A stretch of 64,000 bases of DNA from Mediterranea massiliensis (GTDB taxonomy: Bacteria; Bacteroidota; Bacteroidia; Bacteroidales; Bacteroidaceae). A model generated the notes under the pieces. That model worked only from the letters and a program-made list of their open reading frames with translations, did no database searches and was not told where the DNA came from. Position numbers and translations under genes: made by a program. Location of the stretch: assembly GCA_015060695.1 (NCBI GenBank), contig SUYA01000002.1:307565-371564 (forward strand), read 5' to 3'. Positions 7,592-15,052 of this stretch are shown in pieces (positions within the stretch are counted from its first letter, which is position 1; the number at the start of each line of letters is the position of its first letter).

Positions 7592-8800
7592 TTATTTCAT
7601 AAATTCATTCATAAATTCATCTTCTTTCAGTAGGCCGTAAACGCCTTGAGAAGCAGCTACTTCATCGAAAGTCTGTACATCGTCAGGCTCGATGCCCGGA
7701 TACCAAATAAGGAAAGGAACCGGCTCGGCAGTGTGAGTACGATGCTCGCAAGGTGTAGGATGATCGGGCAACACAGCAATGGCCACCGGTTCATCCCACT
7801 TCCGTATAGCTTCGTAAATAGGACCTACGGCACGGGCATCGAGATTCTCAATAGTCCGTATCTTTAAATCTACATTGCCTTCGTGTCCGGCCTCATCGCT
7901 GGCCTCGATATGCAGATAAACAAAATCGTTTGCCTTCAAAGCCTCCAAAGCGGCGGCTACTTTGTTCTCATAATTGGTGTCATACAATCCGGTGGCACCC
8001 TCTACTTCAAGCCTCTGCAAACCGGCATAGTAACCGATGCCTCGAATCAAATCGACCGCCGAAATAACCGCCCCACTCTTCAGTAACGGGAACTTCTCAC
8101 AGAGCAACTCCATCTGTGGACGATATCCCCCACCCCACGGCCAGATGCTATTGGCCGGGTCCTTCCCTTCGCTAATACGCTGAAGGTTTAACGGATGCAT
8201 AGAAAGAAGTTCTTGCGATTTCAAAATCAGACGATTAATCAAATCAGCAGTCTCTTGTGCTTCGGGAACCTGCGCCTTCACCAACAAAGGTCGGAAAAGC
8301 TGTCCCGGCACATCGTGAGGTGGAGTACAATCAATGCGCTTATCTCCCCCCTTTATCACCAACAGATGACGGTACTGAACACCGGTATAAAATCGTACAC
8401 GGTCATCGCCCAACTTTTCTTGCAAGTATTTCACCAACACATCGGCATCTTCGGTAGTGATATGACCAGACGAATGATTCTTTATCTTCTCTTCAGCGAC
8501 ACATATAATATTGCAACGCAATGCCAACTCGCCCGGTTTTAAATCCACACCTATACTGGCGGCCTCCAAAGGCCCACGACCTTCATACACCAAAGGTAAG
8601 TTATAACCTAACACAGACATATTGGCCACTTCGCTACCCGGATGAAAACCTGGAGCAACGGTTATCAGACGGCCGTTGCGCCCCATAGCCGCCAATTTAT
8701 CCATATAGGGCGTTTGAGCTGCTTGCAACAATGTTTTTCCGCCTAAAGCCTCTACCGGCCAGTCGGCCATACCATCACCTAATATAATAATATGTTTCAT
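7592..8800 (-). CDS. Phosphoglycerate-mutase-like protein (ApgM family); candidate homoserine kinase
   Basis: The 402-residue protein belongs to the alkaline-phosphatase-fold, cofactor-independent phosphoglycerate mutases of archaeal type. MKHIIILGDGMADWP carries the first metal aspartate, PGSEVANMSVLGY (about 52-64) contains the likely catalytic Ser, and VLPDHPTPCEHRTHTAEPVPF (in two parts, about 343-363) gives further metal ligands. It lies between thrA and thrC with gaps of 2 and 3 bases, and no classical GHMP-type thrB is in the operon. That position argues that it supplies O-phosphohomoserine, as proposed for similar proteins in other bacteria. Glycolytic mutase activity remains possible. 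Confidence 0.85.
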   Translation of the reverse strand: MKHIIILGDGMADWPVEALGGKTLLQAAQTPYMDKLAAMGRNGRLITVAPGFHPGSEVANMSVLGYNLPLVYEGRGPLEAASIGVDLKPGELALRCNIICVAEEKIKNHSSGHITTEDADVLVKYLQEKLGDDRVRFYTGVQYRHLLVIKGGDKRIDCTPPHDVPGQLFRPLLVKAQVPEAQETADLINRLILKSQELLSMHPLNLQRISEGKDPANSIWPWGGGYRPQMELLCEKFPLLKSGAVISAVDLIRGIGYYAGLQRLEVEGATGLYDTNYENKVAAALEALKANDFVYLHIEASDEAGHEGNVDLKIRTIENLDARAVGPIYEAIRKWDEPVAIAVLPDHPTPCEHRTHTAEPVPFLIWYPGIEPDDVQTFDEVAASQGVYGLLKEDEFMNEFMK

Positions 8801-8802
8801 GA

Positions 8803-11235
8803 CTAAACGTTGGCTATACTCATAATGTCGGCAAATACTCCGGCAGCAGTTACTTCTGCTCCGGCGCCATAGCCTTGAATCAACATTGGATACTTATTGT
8901 AACGTTCGGTAGTCAAAAGAATAATATTGTTGCTTCCCTCCAAACCGTAGAACGGATGCGAGGCATCTACCTCTTGCAAACCTACAGAAGCCTTGCCATT
9001 TTCTAACTTTGCCACAAAACGCCAATGTTTATTCTCACTCTCCAATACTTGACGGCGTGCCTCGAAGTCGACATCCAATTCAGGAATATTCTTCCAAAAC
9101 TCCTCCAACGACCCCTGGAAGAATCGGTCGGGCACAAAGAGATGTTTCTCCACATCTGTTTGTTCTAACTGATATCCGGCTTCACGCGCTAAGATAACCA
9201 ATTTACGAATAACATCCTTTCCACTAAGATCGATGCGAGGATCGGGTTCTGAATAACCTTCTTCTTTAGCCAACTTAATAGTTTGGCTAAAAGGAATTTC
9301 AGCACTGATTTTATTGAAAATATAGTTTAGTGTACCGCTAAGTACAGCCTCTATCTTCAATATCTTGTCGCCACTATGAATCAAATCATTAATGGTATTG
9401 ATGATGGGCAGACCTGCACCAACGTTTGTTTCAAAAAGAAACTTAACACCACGTTGACGGGCTATTTGTTTCAACTCACGATAGTTATCGTATTCAGACG
9501 ATGCCGCAATCTTGTTTGCAGCAACAACAGAAATATTGTGTTGCAGAAAATCCTTATACAAAGCTGCCACCTCAGCACTTGCCGTACAATCAACAAAGAC
9601 TGAATTAAAAATATTCATTGAAATAATTTCGTCACGCAATGTTTCTACCGAATTAGGAGTACCTTCTGCCTCAAGTATAGATGTGTATTGACTGAGATTG
9701 ATGCCTTCGCGACGGAAGATGGCTTTGCGACTATTGGCAATACCCACTACATTGATACGCAATCCATTTTCTTGCATCAACTTCTGGCGTTGTTGGTGTA
9801 TCTGTTCTATCAAGCTACCTCCTACGGTGCCTATACCGCAAAGGAAAATATTCAGTACTTGGTATTCGGAAAGGAAGAATGAATCGTGAATAACATTCAA
9901 CGTCTTACGTAGCGACTTTCCGGAAACGACAAATGAGATATTAGTTTCTGAAGCACCTTGTGCACAAGCTATCACATTGATGCCGTTACGCCCCAACGTG
10001 CCGAACAGTTTACCGGCAATTCCCGGCGTATGCTTCATGTTTTCTCCTACAATAGCAACGGTGGCCAATTCCTTTTCTGCGGTAATAGGTGAGATTTCTC
10101 CCATTTCAATTTCTTTGGAAAACTCACTGTTCAACACCTCACAAGCCAAATCAGCATCGGCATTGCGCACACCGATGGAAGTCGAGTTTTCTGAAGAAGC
10201 CTGTGATACAAGAAATACACTAATGCCATTCTGAGCCAATGTACGGAAGATACGATAGTTCACGCCTATCACTCCCACCATACCCAATCCCTGTACGGTA
10301 ATCAAACTTGTATCGTTGATGGATGATATACCTTTGATAGCTTTGCTATGCGGGTTGGTAACTTGTTGCTTAATAATCGTACCTGCTGCCTCAGGATTAA
10401 ACGTATTCTTTATGACAATAGGGATATTCTTATGGCATACCGGATAGATAGTGGGCGGATAAACAACTTTGGCTCCAAAGTTGCAAAGTTCGGTAGCCTC
10501 CACATAACTTAATTCATCAATGATGTAGGCCGAAGAAATAACGCGAGGGTCGGCCGTCATGAAGCCATCCACATCGGTCCATATCTCTAACACATCGGCA
10601 TCGAGAGCTGCTGCTATTATAGAAGCAGTATAATCAGAACCACCACGTCCCAAATTAGTAACCTCGCCTGTTTGCTTGTCGGTAGCAATGAATCCCGGCA
10701 CTAAAATACGATTGGTTTGATTCTTGAACGTTTCACGTACCAACTGATTTGTCAACTCTGAATTCAGAACATGCTTCGAGTGTTTTTTCTCTGTCTTGAT
10801 AAATTGACGCGAATCCAACCATTGAGCACCTGTCAATTGGGCTACAATCAATGAGGAGAGACGCTCACCATAACTGAGAATTGTATCACTGGTTCTCGAT
10901 GAAAGGTCTTTTATCAGATAAATGCCTTGAAATATGTTTTTTAATTCGTCCAATAGGCCATTCACGGTGTCCAACAAACGGGTACGCTCCTCACCGGCAG
11001 GTATTACGGTATATACCATTTCAATGTGGCGGTTTACAATCTCTCGATATTCATTTTTATAAGCAATATTACCTGTTGCCGCCATTTTCGATGTGGCTAT
11101 CAATTTGTCTGTAATACCACCTAAAGCAGAAACCACTACAATGACCGGTTCTTCCACCGCTTCGACTATCTTCTTAACATTTAAAATACTGTTGACGGAA
11201 CCTACGGATGTCCCGCCGAATTTCATGACTTTCAT
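8803..11235 (-). CDS. thrA: Bifunctional aspartokinase / homoserine dehydrogenase
   Basis: The fused enzyme catalyses the first and third steps from aspartate to homoserine. The kinase domain opens with MKVMKFGGTSVG and continues to about 300; two ACT-type regulatory segments follow (about 320-455, including TVQGLGMVGVIG and VAIVGENM). The dehydrogenase domain begins about 465 with the NAD(P)-binding IFLCGIGTVGGSL and contains GAGLPIINTINDL. The ATG at 11235 is chosen because the homologous reading starts there; the frame stays open another 57 bases upstream without an obvious signal. Length (810) is that of ThrA. First structural gene of the thr operon, 68 bases after a threonine-rich leader peptide. 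Confidence 0.97.
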   Translation of the reverse strand: MKVMKFGGTSVGSVNSILNVKKIVEAVEEPVIVVVSALGGITDKLIATSKMAATGNIAYKNEYREIVNRHIEMVYTVIPAGEERTRLLDTVNGLLDELKNIFQGIYLIKDLSSRTSDTILSYGERLSSLIVAQLTGAQWLDSRQFIKTEKKHSKHVLNSELTNQLVRETFKNQTNRILVPGFIATDKQTGEVTNLGRGGSDYTASIIAAALDADVLEIWTDVDGFMTADPRVISSAYIIDELSYVEATELCNFGAKVVYPPTIYPVCHKNIPIVIKNTFNPEAAGTIIKQQVTNPHSKAIKGISSINDTSLITVQGLGMVGVIGVNYRIFRTLAQNGISVFLVSQASSENSTSIGVRNADADLACEVLNSEFSKEIEMGEISPITAEKELATVAIVGENMKHTPGIAGKLFGTLGRNGINVIACAQGASETNISFVVSGKSLRKTLNVIHDSFFLSEYQVLNIFLCGIGTVGGSLIEQIHQQRQKLMQENGLRINVVGIANSRKAIFRREGINLSQYTSILEAEGTPNSVETLRDEIISMNIFNSVFVDCTASAEVAALYKDFLQHNISVVAANKIAASSEYDNYRELKQIARQRGVKFLFETNVGAGLPIINTINDLIHSGDKILKIEAVLSGTLNYIFNKISAEIPFSQTIKLAKEEGYSEPDPRIDLSGKDVIRKLVILAREAGYQLEQTDVEKHLFVPDRFFQGSLEEFWKNIPELDVDFEARRQVLESENKHWRFVAKLENGKASVGLQEVDASHPFYGLEGSNNIILLTTERYNKYPMLIQGYGAGAEVTAAGVFADIMSIANV

Positions 11236-11290
11236 TATGTAGATAAGTTTTATAAAGTTCTGATTGATGAATGATGTAACACGTAGAAAC

Positions 11291-11319
11291 AAAAATACTG
11301 ACCCTAACCCCTAAGGGTT
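11291..11319 (-). terminator. Attenuator-type hairpin ahead of thrA
   Basis: On the minus strand AACCC-TTAG-GGGTT (11319-11306) overlaps the end of the leader peptide frame, including its stop codon, and is followed after ten bases by five T residues (11295-11291). The stem is only five pairs, so it needs testing as a true terminator. An alternative ACCCT/AGGGT pairing uses the same bases. Confidence 0.5.
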
Positions 11320-11366
11320 GTGGTAGTGCCCATGAATGTGACGGTATGTTGGCAGAAAAAAATCAT
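11304..11366 (-). CDS. thrL: Threonine-rich leader peptide of the thr operon
   Basis: A 20-codon frame starts at 11366 and ends with TAG at 11304. It reads MIFFCQHTVTFMG followed by TTTTLRG: six of 20 residues are threonine, four of them consecutive (ACT ACC ACA ACC). It lies between a minus-strand TACTTTTG box (11404-11411) and thrA (68 bases), and a G/C-rich hairpin with a T run covers its end. This is the layout of ribosome-mediated attenuation: threonine shortage would stall ribosomes on the Thr codons. It is inferred from sequence alone and is too short for standard gene finders. Confidence 0.75.
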   Translation of the reverse strand: MIFFCQHTVTFMGTTTTLRG

Positions 11367-11403
11367 ATTCTTCTCGTTTCAATCATTCGTTTGATAAGTG
11401 CCG

Positions 11404-11411
11404 CAAAAGTA
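11404..11411 (-). promoter_or_regulatory. Likely -7 box of the thr operon
   Basis: TACTTTTG on the minus strand lies 37 bases before the leader peptide start. No clear TTTG -33 box is seen. Confidence 0.5.
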
Positions 11412-11524
11412 GCAATAAAATTATTCATTCTATCACTTTTTCTCACTTTTTTGTGATAAAAAGATAAAATACATTTTCGTCCGTCAGACAATAAACAACA
11501 TAAAGAAAGAAAGATTGTTAACTT

Positions 11525-11559
11525 TTTGTCGAAATTACCGGCTATTTTTTATACCTTTG
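11525..11559 (+). promoter_or_regulatory. Promoter of the asparaginase gene
   Basis: TTTG (11525-11528) and TACCTTTG (11552-11559) precede the ATG at 11587. The 23-base spacer is slightly longer than the usual 19-21. This promoter lies inside an upstream TTG-initiated extension of the frame, which argues for the downstream ATG. Confidence 0.6.
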
Positions 11560-11586
11560 TCGATTAATAACGAACATTTGACAGGT

Positions 11587-12624
11587 ATGCCCATCCAAGA
11601 GACTTCCGTTTTGCTAATTTACACAGGTGGCACCATAGGTATGATTGAGAATACTGAAACTGGTGCATTGGAAAACTTCAATTTTGAACGCCTGCAAAAA
11701 CATGTCCCCGAATTGCAGAATTTCAATTTCAGCATCGATACCTATCAGTTTGAACCACCCATGGATTCATCAGACATGGACCCTAAAGCCTGGCGAGAAA
11801 TTGTTCGTATCATCAGCGAGCGATACAACCAATACACCGGATTTGTAGTGCTACACGGCACCGATACAATGGCTTTCACCGCATCTGCATTGAGTTTTAT
11901 GCTGGAAGGGCTAAACAAACCCGTAATCTTAACCGGATCGCAACTTCCTATCGGTGTATTACGCACTGACGGAAAGGAAAACCTGCTAACAAGTATTGAA
12001 ATTGCCGCAGCATGCAACCCTGACGGAACCCCAATCGTACCCGAAGTTTGTATCTTTTTTGAAAATCACCTGATGAGAGGCAACCGCACCACGAAAATCA
12101 ATGCCGAAAATTTCAACGCTTTCCGTTCATACAACTACCCCCGATTGGCCGAAGCAGGCATCCACATTAAATATAATAATGTACAAATACATAACGAAAG
12201 CAGTTCCACAAAACTTCATCCGCATTATCAGCTCGACACCAACGTAGCCATCCTCAAGCTCTTTCCCGGCATACAAGAGAGTGTGGTTGATGCTATTCTC
12301 TCCATACCCGGTTTGAAGGCTGTAGTACTCGAAACCTACGGTTCAGGTAATGCTCCTTTAAAGGAATGGTTCTTAAACCGCCTTCGACGTGCTACCCAAG
12401 AAGGGTTGGTCATTGTCAACGTCACCCAATGTAGCGCTGGAAGCGTAGAGATGGAGCGCTACGAAACAGGCTATTACTTGCAGCAGTCGGGTGTTGTGAG
12501 CGGTTTCGACACCACTACCGAATCGGCCATCACTAAACTCATGTTCCTCTTGGGACAAAACTATTCGCCTGAAGAAGTGCGTCGCTTGATGCAAAAACCC
12601 ATTGCCGGTGAAATCACGCTTTGA
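11587..12624 (+). CDS. ansA: L-asparaginase, type I (cytoplasmic)
   Basis: The enzyme hydrolyses asparagine to aspartate and ammonia. LLIYTGGTIGMI (about 9-20) carries the N-terminal catalytic Thr, and VVLHGTDTMAFTASALSFM (about 87-105) carries the second Thr-Asp pair. LTGSQLPIGVLRTDG is also typical. The 345-residue length and lack of a signal peptide point to the cytoplasmic AnsA type. The ATG at 11587 is chosen because the frame upstream runs through a consensus promoter. The next gene converges and ends 5 bases away. Confidence 0.94.
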   Translation: MPIQETSVLLIYTGGTIGMIENTETGALENFNFERLQKHVPELQNFNFSIDTYQFEPPMDSSDMDPKAWREIVRIISERYNQYTGFVVLHGTDTMAFTASALSFMLEGLNKPVILTGSQLPIGVLRTDGKENLLTSIEIAAACNPDGTPIVPEVCIFFENHLMRGNRTTKINAENFNAFRSYNYPRLAEAGIHIKYNNVQIHNESSSTKLHPHYQLDTNVAILKLFPGIQESVVDAILSIPGLKAVVLETYGSGNAPLKEWFLNRLRRATQEGLVIVNVTQCSAGSVEMERYETGYYLQQSGVVSGFDTTTESAITKLMFLLGQNYSPEEVRRLMQKPIAGEITL

Positions 12625-12629
12625 TAAGA

Positions 12630-13262
12630 TTAGGTTAGCGATTTTTTAATATACAACTTGCTACTGCCGCTTCCAGTCCATCCAATGCCGCTATCGGGTT
12701 GTTGGCTGAACTCGCGTAACTCCATGGAAGCAGCGGTTCTGCTTAATTCTGTAATGACGATATAGTCTCTGACGCGCATAAAAGGATGGCTTTCCAGGAA
12801 CTCTTTTGCCAACTTTAAACGCTCCTCTTTGGTGTATGGCGAACGATGAAGTTTGTTCGTGCCGGCTCTTTCCAATTCACATTCGTCATTTGTTCGTTTG
12901 ATAAGCTTTTTTGCGGGTTTGAAGTTGATGCCGTTTACGCAAATACTCTGTGCGTTGCGTTTAGGCGAACCTCCTTCCATCTCTTCCATCTGCCTACCAC
13001 GCTTCATGCCTAACGAAGGACGAAAAGTGCCAATACCATCAAGTGTGACGGTATAGCCCATAGCCATATAAAAGGCCATGTCTTCAGCCGCTTGGTAGAG
13101 TACTTGCTTCACCATTGCAGGGTTTACGCCGGCATGCCGTCCGGCCATAATCTCGATAAATTCGTCTCCGCTCAGGTTGCGGATGGTTTGTAGACGGTAG
13201 TAGGCACGCTTCTTGCCGCTACCATTCAAATCGCTCATTTCTTGTTTTACGTACTTTGCCAT
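12630..13262 (-). CDS. HU-related DNA-binding protein (Bacteroidetes 'histone-like' family)
   Basis: The N-terminal 120 residues resemble the HU/IHF fold in the form used by Bacteroidetes: VNPAMVKQVLYQAAEDMAFYMAMGYTVTLDGIGTF (in two parts, about 45-79), the helical part and first strand. The C-terminal 80 residues add a separate module with TKEERLKLAKEFLESHPFMRVRDY. At 210 residues it is about twice the length of a plain HU. A GTG start nine bases upstream is possible, but the ATG gives the MAKYVKQEM start typical of the family. It has its own -7 box, TATCTTTG at 13322-13329 on the minus strand. Confidence 0.8.
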   Translation of the reverse strand: MAKYVKQEMSDLNGSGKKRAYYRLQTIRNLSGDEFIEIMAGRHAGVNPAMVKQVLYQAAEDMAFYMAMGYTVTLDGIGTFRPSLGMKRGRQMEEMEGGSPKRNAQSICVNGINFKPAKKLIKRTNDECELERAGTNKLHRSPYTKEERLKLAKEFLESHPFMRVRDYIVITELSRTAASMELREFSQQPDSGIGWTGSGSSKLYIKKSLT

Positions 13263-13321
13263 ATCTATCACGAATAAATTTGTATGTCACTCTTCTGGAT
13301 TAAAATAGTTGTTTCACGCAA

Positions 13322-13329
13322 CAAAGATA
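13322..13329 (-). promoter_or_regulatory. Likely -7 box of the HU-like gene
   Basis: TATCTTTG on the minus strand lies 59 bases before the ATG. The 21-base repeats begin 21 bases further upstream, so they occupy the region where a -33 element or operator would lie. Confidence 0.5.
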
Positions 13330-13350
13330 ATAAATCCCTGATAAAAAATA

Positions 13351-13431
13351 AAACAGCATCGCCGATTCACCAAACATCGTCACTGATTTATAAAACAACT
13401 TTGTCGATTCATAAAACAACGCTGCTGTTTT
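13351..13431. repeat. 21-base tandem repeat, 3.9 units
   Basis: AAAC recurs at 13351, 13372, 13393 and 13414. The units share the internal core CGATTCA or TGATTTA at fixed phase. The outer ends, AAAACAGC and GCTGTTTT, are inverted complements, so the block could also fold on itself. It lies in the divergent region between the HU-like gene and radA. Confidence 0.75.
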
Positions 13432-13578
13432 AACTTTATTCAGTCAGTAATGCTTTTCTTCCTTAGGGATGAGCGATTTATTTTCTCTTGGTGAGTAAGA
13501 ACTTTGTTCGTGAATGGAGTGGAAAGTACAGTTATTCAGTTTTTTTTCGCTTAATCAACGATATTGGAAAAATATCCT

Positions 13579-13586
13579 TACCTTTG
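13579..13586 (+). promoter_or_regulatory. Likely -7 box of radA
   Basis: TACCTTTG lies 30 bases before the radA ATG. No good -33 element is seen at the usual distance. The region 13432-13578 otherwise shows no feature. Confidence 0.55.
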
Positions 13587-13616
13587 TATAATTAATAAAA
13601 AAAAGGAATCGTTTTC

Positions 13617-14984
13617 ATGGCAAAAGAGAAAACACTATATGTATGCTCCAATTGCGGACAGGAGTCGCCCAAGTGGGTGGGGAAGTGTCCGGCTTGCGGA
13701 CAATGGAATACCTACAAGGAGCAGGTTGTGCGCAAGGAGGCAACTACCTTGCGTCCGGTTGCTACCGTAGAGGTGGGACGCACCAAGCCGATGCCACTAC
13801 GTGAGGTGGAGGCGGGCGACGAACCGCGTATCGACCTGAACGATGCGGAGTTCAACCGTGTGTTGGGTGGCGGACTGGTGCCAGGCTCGCTGGTGCTGAT
13901 TGGGGGCGAACCGGGCATAGGCAAATCTACATTGGTGCTGCAAACCGTGCTGCGCATGACGAGCAAACGGGTGTTGTACGTCAGTGGTGAGGAGAGTGCC
14001 CGACAACTGAAGCTGCGTGCCGACAGATTATCTACTTCGCCAAGCAATTGCCTCATTGTGTGCGAAACATTATTAGAACAAATATTTGTACACATCAAGA
14101 ACATACAACCCAACTTGGTGATTATCGACTCGATTCAGACGATTATGTCCGAATTGGTGGATTCATCGCCCGGAAGCATTACGCAGGTGCGCGAGTGCTC
14201 GGCGGCTATCCTGCGTTTTGCCAAGGAGAACCATACGCCGGTGATTCTGATTGGCCACATCAACAAGGAGGGCAGCATTGCGGGGCCGAAGGTGCTGGAG
14301 CACATTGTGGACACGGTGTTGCAGTTCGAAGGCGACCAGCACTACATGTACCGCATCTTGCGAAGCATCAAGAACCGCTTTGGAAGTACGGCCGAACTGG
14401 GCATCTACGAGATGCGGCAGGATGGCTTGCGGCAGGTGAGCAACCCGTCGGAGCTGCTGCTGACACAAGACCACGACGACATGAGCGGCATAGCCATTGC
14501 ATCGGCTATAGAGGGGGTGCGCCCATTCTTGATAGAAACACAAGCGTTGGTCAGCTCGGCGGTGTATGGCAACCCGCAACGCTCGGCAACGGGCTTCGAC
14601 ACGCGACGCATGAACATGCTGCTGGCGGTATTGGAAAAGCGCGTAGGGTTTAAGCTGGCGCAGAAAGATGTCTTTCTGAACATTGCCGGCGGCTTGCGTA
14701 TGAACGATCCCGCCATCGACCTGGCGGTAATCAGTGCCATCTTGTCGAGCAACATGGATGTGGCCATTGATGCCGATGTATGCATGGCGGGAGAGATTGG
14801 TCTCTCGGGCGAGATCCGACCGGTGAACCGCATCGAACAACGCATAGGCGAGGCGGAGAAGTTAGGATTCAAACGTTTCCTGCTTCCCAAATACAACATG
14901 CAGGGACTGGATACCCGAAAGTGGAGCATCGAACTAGTGCCGGTAAGAAAAGTTGAAGAAGCCTTCCGTACATTGTTTGGATAA
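13617..14984 (+). CDS. radA: DNA repair / recombination protein RadA (Sms)
   Basis: RadA is a DnaB-like ATPase that drives branch migration in recombinational repair. The 455-residue protein has the N-terminal zinc finger (C10, C13, C24, C27), the Walker A motif GGEPGIGKST (about 96-105), the RadA-specific KNRFG motif (about 247-251) and a C-terminal Lon-like domain (about 285-455). The coding sequence is clearly G+C-richer than neighbours such as cysK or the tonB receptor. Its last codons contain the promoter for the next gene. Confidence 0.97.
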   Translation: MAKEKTLYVCSNCGQESPKWVGKCPACGQWNTYKEQVVRKEATTLRPVATVEVGRTKPMPLREVEAGDEPRIDLNDAEFNRVLGGGLVPGSLVLIGGEPGIGKSTLVLQTVLRMTSKRVLYVSGEESARQLKLRADRLSTSPSNCLIVCETLLEQIFVHIKNIQPNLVIIDSIQTIMSELVDSSPGSITQVRECSAAILRFAKENHTPVILIGHINKEGSIAGPKVLEHIVDTVLQFEGDQHYMYRILRSIKNRFGSTAELGIYEMRQDGLRQVSNPSELLLTQDHDDMSGIAIASAIEGVRPFLIETQALVSSAVYGNPQRSATGFDTRRMNMLLAVLEKRVGFKLAQKDVFLNIAGGLRMNDPAIDLAVISAILSSNMDVAIDADVCMAGEIGLSGEIRPVNRIEQRIGEAEKLGFKRFLLPKYNMQGLDTRKWSIELVPVRKVEEAFRTLFG

Positions 14985-15007
14985 TGAATAAAAAAACCAT
15001 ATATTTG
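14976..15007 (+). promoter_or_regulatory. Promoter of the polyferredoxin gene, inside the radA end
   Basis: TTTG (14976-14979, within the last radA codons) and TATATTTG (15000-15007) are 20 bases apart, a close consensus match. The ATG at 15053 is 45 bases downstream. Confidence 0.75.
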
Positions 15008-15052
15008 CAAAATATTTGTTTACAATAACATAACTAACCCTCTTTATTGATA

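Noticed and set aside
11515..11586. Upstream extension of the asparaginase gene
   Set aside because: It would start at TTG and runs through a TACCTTTG promoter box; the ATG at 11587 gives the usual N-terminus.
14163..14840. 225-codon minus-strand open frame inside radA
   Set aside because: It is antisense to the fully conserved radA coding sequence in a G+C-rich stretch where long antisense frames arise by chance; the product shows no recognisable domain.
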